A model generated the notes under the pieces. The model was not told the origin of the DNA, did not search any database, and saw only the letters and a program-made list of their open reading frames with translations. DNA of 37,280 nt from Actinomycetes bacterium (GTDB lineage: Bacteria; Actinomycetota; Acidimicrobiia; Acidimicrobiales; Microtrichaceae), in the NCBI GenBank assembly GCA_023389745.1, contig JAEWED010000191.1:1-37280 (forward strand), in the 5' to 3' direction. Of the stretch, positions 24,778-32,470 are shown piece by piece. Each line of letters opens with the position of its first letter. Position 1 is the stretch's first letter. The position numbers were made by a program, and so were the translations under genes.

Positions 24778-25866
24778 GTGTTCCATCTCGCGGTCTACTC
24801 CGACGCCCCGACGCTGGGCGGCGCCGAGGTCAACCTGTCACGGGTGCTCGGCGCACTGCCCGACCACATCCACGTGACGGTCGTCGGTGTCGACGACGAC
24901 GTCGTCGACTGGCTCGCTCGACACCGGCCGGGCACCGACCGGCTGGTGCTGCCGGCGGTCGTCGACAAGCGCGACGTGCGGGGCCTGCTGCGGCACCGGG
25001 CGATGTTCCGCCGACTGGCACCCGACCTGTTGCAGTTCAACCTCTCGACGGCGTCGTCGTGCCAGTGGGCGATCCTCGCAGCGTCGACGCTCCCGCGCCT
25101 TGCCCTCGTGGTCATCGAGAACTCCCCGATGGGTGTCTGGTCCTCGACCTCGGGACGGCTGAAGCGATCGACCGCCAAGCGCCTGGCCGCACACGTCGCG
25201 GTCGGTGACCGCACCGGCCGGCTGATCGAGACGTCGTCGGGGCTGCCGGCGGACTCCATCGAGACGATCTACCACGGCGTCCCGGACGTGCGACGTGAGC
25301 CTGCCGAGCGGCCCGAGCAGCCGACGCTGCTGACCGTCGCCCGTCACGACCCGGTCAAGGGCGTCGACGTGCTGCTCGACGCGTTCGCGGACGTGCCTGC
25401 ACCGACCCGCCTGGTGTTGATCGGCGACGGGGCCGAGACCGAGGCGCTGCACCGGCAGTGCACCGAGCTCGGCCTCGACGACCGCGTCGAGTTCCGACCG
25501 ATGCCGTGGGACGGGGTGCGCGTCGCGGACGTGATGTGGAACTTCGACGGCCTCGTGCTGCCCTCCCGGCTCGAGGGCTTCCCCGTCACGATCGCCGAGG
25601 CGATGCTCGCAGGGCTCCCGGTCGTCGCCACCGACGTCGGCTCCGTGCGCGAAGCCGTCGAGCCCGGACGCACCGGCTGGGTCGTGCCGCCCGAGGATCC
25701 CGCCGCGCTGACCGCGGCGATGGTCGAGCTGGTCGACGACCTCGACCGCGCCAGGTCCTACGGCGAGACGGCTCGACTCCAGGCGGAGCAGCGCTTCACC
25801 ATCGAGGCGACGATCGACGCGTACCTGGACCTGTACCGCCGGATCCTGCCCGGCGCCGCCGTCTGA
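24778..25866 (+). CDS. Glycosyltransferase family 4 protein
   Basis: Retaining GT-B glycosyltransferase, probably cytoplasmic or membrane-associated, acting in surface glycan assembly. The 362-residue product has an N-terminal acceptor domain beginning VFHLAVYSDAPTLGGAEVNL, the linker strand TLLTVARHDPVKGVDVLLDAF and the donor-site E266-x7-E274 motif in RLEGFPVTIAEAM. GTG 24778 is chosen because it precedes the first beta strand; GTG 24727 would add 17 residues overlapping the nucleotidyltransferase. Neither has a good Shine-Dalgarno sequence, so coupling to the upstream gene is likely. Confidence 0.9.
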   Translation: MFHLAVYSDAPTLGGAEVNLSRVLGALPDHIHVTVVGVDDDVVDWLARHRPGTDRLVLPAVVDKRDVRGLLRHRAMFRRLAPDLLQFNLSTASSCQWAILAASTLPRLALVVIENSPMGVWSSTSGRLKRSTAKRLAAHVAVGDRTGRLIETSSGLPADSIETIYHGVPDVRREPAERPEQPTLLTVARHDPVKGVDVLLDAFADVPAPTRLVLIGDGAETEALHRQCTELGLDDRVEFRPMPWDGVRVADVMWNFDGLVLPSRLEGFPVTIAEAMLAGLPVVATDVGSVREAVEPGRTGWVVPPEDPAALTAAMVELVDDLDRARSYGETARLQAEQRFTIEATIDAYLDLYRRILPGAAV

Positions 25867-25905
25867 GCCCAGCCCTCCGAATCGCCGCGCGCCCTGCCCA
25901 CATCT

Positions 25906-25941
25906 GTCTCGGTGTCGAGGTGATCACCCGGACACCGAGAC
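25906..25941. terminator. Bidirectional hairpin with palindromic loop
   Basis: An 11-bp perfect stem GTCTCGGTGTC with its complement encloses a 14-base loop that itself contains the perfect palindrome GGTGATCACC (25919-25928). It lies between the convergent ends of the glycosyltransferase and LegB-like genes. Confidence 0.6.
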
Positions 25942-25965
25942 GAATTCGCGATCGAGCGGCTCGGT

Positions 25966-26958
25966 TCAGATCTGGTAGGCGCTCGTCTCCAGGTCGGCGA
26001 GGTGCCCGGCGACCCACTCCGAGGTGCGCCGCAGTCCCTCTTCGAGGCTGACCTCGGGGCGCCAACCGGCGATGCGGGTCGCCACCGAGTAGTCGCACAG
26101 CAGGCGGTCGACCTCGGAGCCCTCGGGACGGACGCGGGCCTCGTCGGTCACGATCTCGGCGTCACGCCCGGTGATCTCGCAGAGCAGCTCGACGAGCTCG
26201 CCGATCGAGATCTCACGACCCGAGCCGACGTTCGTCGCACGCCCGAGTGCCTCGTCGCAGTCCGCGAGGGCCAGGAACCCGGCGACGGTGTCGGTCACGT
26301 AGTTGAAGTCCCGCTTGGGCGACACCGCACCCAGCTTGATCTGGGTCGCACCGGCCTGCAGCTGGGCGAGGATCGTCGGGATGACGGCGCGGGTCGACTG
26401 GCGCGGACCGTAGGTGTTGAAGGGGCGCACGACGGCGACGGGCACCTCATGCGCGTGCCAGTAGCTCAGCGCCATCATGTCGGCGCCGATCTTCGACGCC
26501 GAGTACGGCGACTGCGGCTGCAGCGGGTGCTCCTCGTCGATCGGCACGGTGATCGCCGTGCCGTAGACCTCGGAGGTCGACGTGTGGACCATGCGCGCCC
26601 CGTGGGTGCGGCAGGACTCGGCCACGTGGAAGGTGCCGGTGACGTTGGTCTGCACGTAGCTCTCGGCGGCGTGGTAGCTGTACGGGATCCCGATCAGCGC
26701 GGCGAGGTGGAAGACCGTGTCGGCGCCGGCGACGGCCTCGTCGACCCGACGGGCGTCGCGGACGTCGCCGGGCAGCACGTGCACCGCGTCGCGGATCTCG
26801 GGATCGAACCCGTCGAGCCAACCCCAACGGCCGAACGAGTTGTAGTAGACGAGCGCCGTGACGTCGGCGCCGTCACGCACCAGGCGTTCGACGAGGTGGC
26901 TCCCGATGAAGCCCTCGCCGCCCGTCACCGTGACCCGTCGCCCTGACCAAGTTCCCAT
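25966..26958 (-). CDS. NAD-dependent nucleotide-sugar 4,6-dehydratase, LegB-like
   Basis: Extended SDR that would form a 4-keto-6-deoxy sugar nucleotide. The 330-residue product has TGGEGFIGSH (Rossmann), LVYYNSFGRWGWLD (a stretch I associate with LegB-type GDP-GlcNAc dehydratases), STSEVYGTA and catalytic Y152/K156 in SPYSASK. ATG 26958 fits the family N-terminus. A GGAGGGGGA purine tract lies about 14 bases upstream of the ATG. It is transcribed toward the glycosyltransferase. Alternatives are GDP-mannose 4,6-dehydratase or a UDP-sugar epimerase. Confidence 0.85.
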   Translation of the reverse strand: MGTWSGRRVTVTGGEGFIGSHLVERLVRDGADVTALVYYNSFGRWGWLDGFDPEIRDAVHVLPGDVRDARRVDEAVAGADTVFHLAALIGIPYSYHAAESYVQTNVTGTFHVAESCRTHGARMVHTSTSEVYGTAITVPIDEEHPLQPQSPYSASKIGADMMALSYWHAHEVPVAVVRPFNTYGPRQSTRAVIPTILAQLQAGATQIKLGAVSPKRDFNYVTDTVAGFLALADCDEALGRATNVGSGREISIGELVELLCEITGRDAEIVTDEARVRPEGSEVDRLLCDYSVATRIAGWRPEVSLEEGLRRTSEWVAGHLADLETSAYQI

Positions 26959-27003
26959 CGTGGGTACGTCCCCCTCCGCCGCCGGTGTCTCCGGACGCAC
27001 AGG

Positions 27004-27009
27004 AGGATA
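27004..27009 (-). promoter_or_regulatory. Candidate -10 element for the LegB-like gene
   Basis: TATCCT on the minus strand, with transcription expected about 39 bases before the ATG. Unlike most promoters here it leaves room for the Shine-Dalgarno sequence. No clear -35. Confidence 0.4.
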
Positions 27010-27100
27010 CCGACCCGCGGTGCCGGGCCCACACTGCAGCGCGGCGCGTCGGGGCTCTCTTGACGGAAGCCTCGGGGAGGCGGTCGACGGGAGCGTCGAC

Positions 27101-27529
27101 TCAGTCGGCCACGCCGAGCGATCCGGTGATCCTCGTGGGGTGCACGACCACGAGCAGCTCGCCGGGCACGCCGTTGCGACGGCCGTAGTCCTCGGCCCGG
27201 TCCTCACCCATGTAGCGACCGGCGATCGTGGTCGCCCAGCGCAGCAGCTCGTCGGGATCGTCGCGCAGCTCGACCTTCCCCCGGACGCTCACGAAGCCGA
27301 AGGGAGGGGTCTCGTCGTCGAAGCACAACGCCACCCGCGGGTCGCGCTGCACCGCCTGTCCCTTCTCTGTCGCCGCGCCCGTGTTGAACACCAGCAGGTC
27401 GCCGTCGCGGGCCACCCAGACCGGAGCGACGTGGGGGAAGCCGGTGGCCGACGTCGTCGCGAGCTTGGCGGTCCTCGGGCGTTCGAACACCCAGTCGAGC
27501 GCCTCGGACGGAGTGAGTCGTCGTGCCAT
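27101..27529 (-). CDS. PPOX-class F420/flavin-dependent oxidoreductase
   Basis: Small split-barrel protein of the pyridoxamine-phosphate-oxidase superfamily. The 142-residue product has TAKLATTSATGFPHVAPVWVARDGDLLVFNTG, the usual cofactor-binding start, then QRDPRVALCFDDE and VRGKVELRDD. In actinobacteria such proteins often use coenzyme F420, but cofactor and substrate cannot be assigned here. It is a single minus-strand gene divergent from the glutathionyl-hydroquinone reductase-like gene, 71 bases away. Confidence 0.88.
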   Translation of the reverse strand: MARRLTPSEALDWVFERPRTAKLATTSATGFPHVAPVWVARDGDLLVFNTGAATEKGQAVQRDPRVALCFDDETPPFGFVSVRGKVELRDDPDELLRWATTIAGRYMGEDRAEDYGRRNGVPGELLVVVHPTRITGSLGVAD

Positions 27530-27600
27530 CCGTCCAGTGTGACAGGGCAGGACGGCAACGGTGCGGCGCGCGCCGCGGGCGGACGTGGGACCATCACGGG

Positions 27601-28656
27601 ATGGACGACGACTCGACCCAGGCCGACGGCACCTACGTGGAGCCCGGAGAGTTCACGCGCGACACCAACTACATCACCACCCGCATCACCGCGGATGGCC
27701 GCGACGGCTTCCCCGTGGAACCGGGCCGCTACCGACTGGTCGCTGCTCGTGCGTGTCCGTGGGCGAACCGGGCGATCATCGTGCGACGGCTGCTCGGGCT
27801 CGAACCGGTGCTGTCCATGGGGCTGACCGGCCCGACCCACGACTGGCGCAGCTGGACCTTCGACCTGGATCCCGGCGGCGTCGACCCGGTGCTCGGCATC
27901 GAGCGGCTGCAGCAGGCCTACTTCGCACGCTTCCCGAACTACGAGCGCGGCATCACCGTGCCGGCTGTCGTCGACATCCGCAGCGGCGAGGTCGTCACCA
28001 ACGACTACCCGCAGATCACCCTCGACTTCTCGACCGAGTGGACGCCGTACCACCGCGAGGGCGCACCGCAGCTCTACCCGGAGCACCTGCGTGCCGAGAT
28101 CGACGAGGTCGCCGACCTCGTGTTCCGTGACGTGAACAACGGCGTGTACCGCTGCGGGTTCGCGGGCGACCAGGCGGCCTACGAGGCGGCCTACGACCGG
28201 CTGTTCGCCCGCCTGGACTGGTTGACCGAGCGGCTCGCGGCGCAGCGCTACCTGGTCGGCGACACCATCACCGAGGCCGATGTGCGGCTCTTCACCACGC
28301 TCGTCCGGTTCGACCCGGTGTACCACGGCCACTTCAAGTGCAACCGGCAGAAGCTGACCGAGATGCCGGTGCTGTGGGCGTACGCCCGTGACCTCTTCCA
28401 GACCCCGGGCTTCGGCGACACCGTCGACTTCGAGCAGATCAAGCGGCACTACTACTACGTGCACACCGACATCAATCCGACCCGGGTGGTCCCGAAGGGT
28501 CCCGAGCTCGGGAACTGGCTCACCCCACACGGCCGCGAGGCGCTCGGCGGTCGACCCTTCGGCGACGGCACGCCCCCGGGGCCGGTGCCGCCCGCCGAGG
28601 TGGTGCCCGGCCCGGGTGCCCGAATCGGGCAGGCCGGACTCGGACAGGCCGGATGA
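27601..28656 (+). CDS. Glutathionyl-hydroquinone reductase-like protein (ECM4/YqjG family)
   Basis: Thioredoxin-fold, GST-like enzyme; family members reduce S-conjugated hydroquinones using a cysteine. The 351-residue product has the active-site ARACPWANR (C52), DYPQITLDFSTEW and the helical domain with YLVGDTITEADVRLFTTLVRFD. Since actinobacteria usually use mycothiol or another thiol instead of glutathione, the physiological thiol is uncertain. The last 40 or so residues are Gly/Pro-rich and not part of the fold. ATG 27601 matches the start region of homologues. It overlaps the next gene by 4 bases (ATGA). Confidence 0.9.
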   Translation: MDDDSTQADGTYVEPGEFTRDTNYITTRITADGRDGFPVEPGRYRLVAARACPWANRAIIVRRLLGLEPVLSMGLTGPTHDWRSWTFDLDPGGVDPVLGIERLQQAYFARFPNYERGITVPAVVDIRSGEVVTNDYPQITLDFSTEWTPYHREGAPQLYPEHLRAEIDEVADLVFRDVNNGVYRCGFAGDQAAYEAAYDRLFARLDWLTERLAAQRYLVGDTITEADVRLFTTLVRFDPVYHGHFKCNRQKLTEMPVLWAYARDLFQTPGFGDTVDFEQIKRHYYYVHTDINPTRVVPKGPELGNWLTPHGREALGGRPFGDGTPPGPVPPAEVVPGPGARIGQAGLGQAG

Positions 28657-29711
28657 GGTCGTTCGCCTGTCCGAACTGCGCACAGCTGGTCTTCTTCGAC
28701 AACAGCGTGTGCCTCCGCTGCGACACCGAGGTCGGGTTCGATCCCGGGTCCCTCGACCTGGTCGAACCTGGCAGTGAGCTCGTCCGGTGTGCGAACCAGC
28801 TGCTCGCCGCCTGCAACTGGCTCGTGGCCCGCGATGGGGAGCCGGCCTCCGAGCGCGACGCGCCCTCCGACGGCCTGTGCCTGTCGTGCCGGCTCACCCG
28901 AACACGCCCCGACGACACCGACGACCAGGCGCTGGCCGCCTTCGCGGACGCGGAGCGTCAGAAGCGCCGCCTGGTCTTCCAGCTGCTCGACCTCGGCCTC
29001 CCCGTGGCACCCTTCGACGACGACCTCGGCACGGGTGTCGCGTTCGACCTGCTCTCGAGCCGGTTCGACCGGGTGACGACCGGCCACGCGGACGGCGTCA
29101 TCACCCTCGACCTCGCCGAGTCCGACGACGTGCACCGCGAGCGGGTCCGCCAGCAGCTCGGCGAGGCGTACCGGACCGTGCTCGGCCACCTGCGCCACGA
29201 GATCGGCCACTACTACTGGGACGTGCTCGTCGGCGACGACCGGCTCGGAGCGTTCCGCGGCCTGTTTGGCGACGAGCGCCTCGACTACGGCGAAGCGCTC
29301 GACCGCCACTACTCGTCGGGCCCGCCGGCGGACTGGGCCGAGCTGCACGTCAGCGAGTACGCCACGATGCACCCGTGGGAGGACTGGGCCGAGACCTTCG
29401 CGCACTACCTCCACATCCGCGACGCCCTGCAGACCGCGGCGGCGTTCGGCATCGAGGTCCACGGACCGGCCGCCGATGTCGGTGACGACGACCACGAGCT
29501 CGAGGTCGCCCCCGAGGAATCGGCCGACGGCCGGCCGATCGACGACATCGTCGCCGACTGGCTCGCGCTGAGCTACGCCCTCAACGCGATGAGCCGCAGC
29601 CTGGGCAACGACGACCTGTACCCGTTCGTGCTGACGCCGAAGGTGGTCGAGAAGCTCGGCTTCGTGCACGACCTGGTGGCGGCCCCGCGACCGTTGGCTC
29701 CGGCCTCCTGA
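28653..29711 (+). CDS. Zinc-ribbon metallopeptidase-like protein
   Basis: Putative zinc metallopeptidase of unknown substrate (Peptidase_Mx-type). The 352-residue product starts with a zinc-ribbon (C6-x2-C9, C20-x2-C23), followed by a possible second cluster (C46, C54, C76, C79). It has the catalytic motif H182-EIGH186 in LRHEIGHYYWD, and downstream WEDWAETFAHYLHI supplies a conserved acidic/His region. There is no signal peptide, so it is cytoplasmic. The 4-base overlap with the reductase-like gene shows translational coupling. Confidence 0.85.
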   Translation: MRSFACPNCAQLVFFDNSVCLRCDTEVGFDPGSLDLVEPGSELVRCANQLLAACNWLVARDGEPASERDAPSDGLCLSCRLTRTRPDDTDDQALAAFADAERQKRRLVFQLLDLGLPVAPFDDDLGTGVAFDLLSSRFDRVTTGHADGVITLDLAESDDVHRERVRQQLGEAYRTVLGHLRHEIGHYYWDVLVGDDRLGAFRGLFGDERLDYGEALDRHYSSGPPADWAELHVSEYATMHPWEDWAETFAHYLHIRDALQTAAAFGIEVHGPAADVGDDDHELEVAPEESADGRPIDDIVADWLALSYALNAMSRSLGNDDLYPFVLTPKVVEKLGFVHDLVAAPRPLAPAS

Positions 29712-29720
29712 GCACCGGGC

Positions 29721-30602
29721 TCAGATGTACTGGCGGACCGTGTCGCGAGCCGTGGCGGCGAGCTCGGCGATCTCGTCGTCGCCAGCGGGCCCCGCAGCAG
29801 GTGCCTCGCCGCCCTCGGCCTCGCCGCCGTCGCCCGCTCCGGTCGGAGAGATCGCCTCTCTGAGCGCCGTCACCGCGCCGACCAGCGTGCGCCACTGCGC
29901 GGGTTCGAAGCCGAACGGCAGCGCCACCTGTGCGAGCAGGTCGGCGGCGTCGACGACGTCGACCGTCGCAGCGGCGTCGGAGGGGCGTTTGGCGAGCCGT
30001 CCCGCCGCCATGAACACCGAGTCGAAGAGCTCGTGCAGCGCGACCCCGTCGTCGCTCGACACGCCCTCGTCGTCGAGCTCGGGCAGCTCGTCGATGACGG
30101 CCGAGACGGCGTCCTCGTCGGACTCCAGGACGACCAGGTCCCCCTGCTCGTCCCACTCGTAGGCGATGTCGTCCACGGCGAGCGCGTCGACCAGCTGGGT
30201 CTGGAGCGCGACGGGCCAGGCGCCGACGGCGTAGACGGCCTTGGGCGCGGCCGGATCGAGCGAGGGCCCCGCCGAGGCCAGCACCTCGTCGATGAGGTCG
30301 TCGACGGCGGCCTCGTCCTCTTCCCGCACGGTCACCGTGGTGCCCTGCCAGACGTGTGCGATCCCTTTGGTGGTGAGGAGGCTGTCGAGCAGGTCGCGCG
30401 ACTCTGCGGCCCACGCGTTGCACTCGTAGGCGAGCTGGCCGTCCTCGATCTCGACGTCGGTGCCACCCACGACGTCCACGTCGACGTCGTCGTCCTCGAG
30501 CACCTCTTCCAGGCGGTCCTCGACCGCCGCCGCGTCGTCGTCCTCGGGTGCGCTCCCCGTGGCTTCGTCGGTGTCGGGCTCGGGGCGCTCGGTGTCGGTC
30601 AC
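29721..30602 (-). CDS. Acidic hypothetical protein with two DUF2007-like repeats
   Basis: Unknown function. The 293-residue product opens with a very acidic, disordered stretch (about 1-50). Two similar segments of about 55 residues follow: YECNAWAAESRDLLDSLLTT... and YAVGAWPVALQTQLVDALAV.... Each has the pattern aromatic-helix-GI/DIA-strand-strand-acidic turn-helix expected of DUF2007-like signal-transducing folds. A helical C-terminal half follows, with a Gly/Ala/Glu linker near 255-275. GTG 30602 is used. The gene diverges from glpX and converges on the metallopeptidase gene with a 9-base gap. Confidence 0.7.
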   Translation of the reverse strand: MTDTERPEPDTDEATGSAPEDDDAAAVEDRLEEVLEDDDVDVDVVGGTDVEIEDGQLAYECNAWAAESRDLLDSLLTTKGIAHVWQGTTVTVREEDEAAVDDLIDEVLASAGPSLDPAAPKAVYAVGAWPVALQTQLVDALAVDDIAYEWDEQGDLVVLESDEDAVSAVIDELPELDDEGVSSDDGVALHELFDSVFMAAGRLAKRPSDAAATVDVVDAADLLAQVALPFGFEPAQWRTLVGAVTALREAISPTGAGDGGEAEGGEAPAAGPAGDDEIAELAATARDTVRQYI

Positions 30603-30621
30603 CCGGCCATGGTGCCACGAG

Positions 30622-30652
30622 TTGGGGCGGGCACGGCGCCCGTCGGTAACTT
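30622..30652 (+). promoter_or_regulatory. Leaderless promoter of glpX
   Basis: TAACTT (30647-30652) is followed by 6 bases and the ATG of glpX. A weak -35 candidate TTGGGG (30622-30627) lies 19 bases upstream. No Shine-Dalgarno sequence is present. Confidence 0.5.
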
Positions 30653-30658
30653 GTCGTC

Positions 30659-31627
30659 ATGACGAAGCAGGCACCTGATCGCAACCTGGCCATGGAACTC
30701 GTGCGCACCACCGAGGCCGCCGCGCTGGCGGCCGCCCGCTGGGTCGGGCGGGGCGACAAGGAGGGCGCGGATGGCGCCGCCGTCGACGCGATGCGCCTGA
30801 TCCTCGGCACCGTCCAGATGACCGGCACCGTCATCATCGGCGAGGGCGAGAAGGACGAGGCGCCGATGCTCTACAACGGCGAGGTCGTCGGCGACGGCTC
30901 CGAGCCGCACGTCGACATCGCGGTCGACCCGGTCGAGGGCACCACGCTGACCGCGACCGGGCGTGGCGGCGCCACGTCGATCATCGCGGTCGCCGAGCAG
31001 GGCTCGATGCTCGACCCCGGCCCGTGCGTCTACATGGAGAAGATCACCGTCGGCCCCGAGGCCGCCGGAGTCGTCGACATCCGGGCGACCGTCGCGGAGA
31101 ACCTGGCCGCCGTCGCCAAGGCCAAGGGCCTCGAGGTGCGCGAGCTGACCGCCATGGTCCTGGACCGTCCCCGCCACGACCAGATCGTCGAGGACATCCG
31201 CTCCGCCGGCGCACGCATCCGGCTGATCGGTGACGGCGACGCGCCGGGTGCCATCTCCACCGCGATCCCCGAGGCGGGTGTCGACATCCTCTTCGGCATC
31301 GGCGGCACCCCCGAGGGCGTCATCGCCGCCGCTGCGCTCAAGTGCCTCGGCGGCGAGCTCGTCGGCCGCCTCTACGCACGTGACGACGCGGAGCGGGCCG
31401 CAGCCGCCGAGTTCGGCCATGACCTCGAGCGCGTGCTCGGCACCGACGACCTGGTCGCCAGCGACAACTGCTTCTTCGCCGCGACCGGCATCACCGACGG
31501 CAACCTGCTCAAGGGCGTGCACTACACCCGCCACGGCGCGACGACGCAGTCGCTGGTCATGCGCTCCCGCTCGGGCACGGTCCGCTTCGTCGACGCCCAG
31601 CACCGCCCCGAGAAGTTCGAGATCTGA
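30659..31627 (+). CDS. glpX: Class II fructose-1,6-bisphosphatase
   Basis: Removes the 1-phosphate of fructose 1,6-bisphosphate in gluconeogenesis. The 322-residue product has GEGEKDEAPMLYNGE (61-75) and DPVEGTTLTATG (90-101), the Mg-binding acidic motifs of the class, plus AGVDILFGIGGTPEGVIAA. Length matches actinobacterial GlpX. ATG 30659 has a promoter directly upstream and no Shine-Dalgarno sequence. It converges with the SDR gene over an 18-base gap. Confidence 0.96.
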   Translation: MTKQAPDRNLAMELVRTTEAAALAAARWVGRGDKEGADGAAVDAMRLILGTVQMTGTVIIGEGEKDEAPMLYNGEVVGDGSEPHVDIAVDPVEGTTLTATGRGGATSIIAVAEQGSMLDPGPCVYMEKITVGPEAAGVVDIRATVAENLAAVAKAKGLEVRELTAMVLDRPRHDQIVEDIRSAGARIRLIGDGDAPGAISTAIPEAGVDILFGIGGTPEGVIAAAALKCLGGELVGRLYARDDAERAAAAEFGHDLERVLGTDDLVASDNCFFAATGITDGNLLKGVHYTRHGATTQSLVMRSRSGTVRFVDAQHRPEKFEI

Positions 31628-31645
31628 TCCCCGCAGGGGGAACGA

Positions 31646-32461
31646 TCAGCTGACCACCCGGCGCAGCCGGGTCGACAGCCATCGCGCCGGTCCCGAGGGC
31701 ACGGCTGCCCGGGCAGCGAGCAGCGCCCGGTAGTTCGTGCCGGGGACGGCGCGCGCACGATCGGCCAACGCGGCCTGCAGCGCGTCGCGCGCCACCTGCT
31801 CCGCGCTCAGCCAGGCCGCGCCCGGGAGACGCTCGGGGGCGCTCACGTCGGGGCGGTCGTGGAACGACGTCCGGGTGAAGCCGGCCACCACGTCGGTGAT
31901 CGCGACGCCGGTCCCCCGGAGCTCGCGGTGCACCGATGACGAGAACGACGAGACGAACGCCTTGGTGGCGCCGTAGGTCGCCGAGCCGGGCGTGGGCTGC
32001 AACCCGGCGATCGACGAGACGTTGACGACGTTGCCGTGGCCCCGCGCCACCATCTCGGTGGCGGCGACCGAGGTGAGCCGCATCAACGCAACGACGTTCA
32101 GCTGGATCTGCTGGTCCTCGCGGGCGATCGGGAGGCGGTCGAAGCGGCCGCCGGTGCCGAAGCCCGCGTTGTTCACCAGCAGGTCCACGGGGGCGCTGCC
32201 GTCGCGCAACCGACGCTCGAGCGCGGCACGTGACACGGGGGCGCTCAGATCCGCGGCGAGCACCTCGACCCCGACGCCGTGAGCGCCGGAGAGCTCGTCC
32301 GCGAGTTCCCGCAGCCTCGACACGTCACGCGCGACGATCACCAGGTCGACGCCTCCTGCGGCGAGCTGGCGGCAGAACTGCTCGCCGATCCCGCTGGACG
32401 CCCCGGTGACCACTGCGGTCGACCACTTCTCGGAGAGCGACGGGGAGGCACGACCGGGCAC
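31646..32461 (-). CDS. Short-chain dehydrogenase/reductase
   Basis: Classical SDR, NAD(P)-dependent, substrate unknown. The 271-residue product has TGASSGIG (19-26), NNAG (97-100), S149/S150 in VVNVSSIAG and the catalytic Y163-x3-K167 in YGATK, i.e. a complete active site. The C-terminal region (PGTNYRALLAARAAVPSGPARWLS) resembles SDRs annotated as DltE-like or fatty acyl-type reductases. The GTG start at 32461 is 9 bases after the stop of the 2H/GNAT gene, so both are probably one operon. Confidence 0.92.
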   Translation of the reverse strand: MPGRASPSLSEKWSTAVVTGASSGIGEQFCRQLAAGGVDLVIVARDVSRLRELADELSGAHGVGVEVLAADLSAPVSRAALERRLRDGSAPVDLLVNNAGFGTGGRFDRLPIAREDQQIQLNVVALMRLTSVAATEMVARGHGNVVNVSSIAGLQPTPGSATYGATKAFVSSFSSSVHRELRGTGVAITDVVAGFTRTSFHDRPDVSAPERLPGAAWLSAEQVARDALQAALADRARAVPGTNYRALLAARAAVPSGPARWLSTRLRRVVS

Positions 32462-32470
32462 CGGGTGAAA

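Noticed and set aside
23048..30620. ANNNT patterns 6 bases before the starts at 23068, 27529, 27601 and 30602
   Set aside because: They lack the initial T of TANNNT, and a match this loose is expected often by chance; not annotated as promoters.
31628..31645. Duplicated gene end between glpX and the SDR gene
   Set aside because: Only a 5-bp TCCCC/GGGGA stem is present in the 18-base gap; no copy of either gene end.
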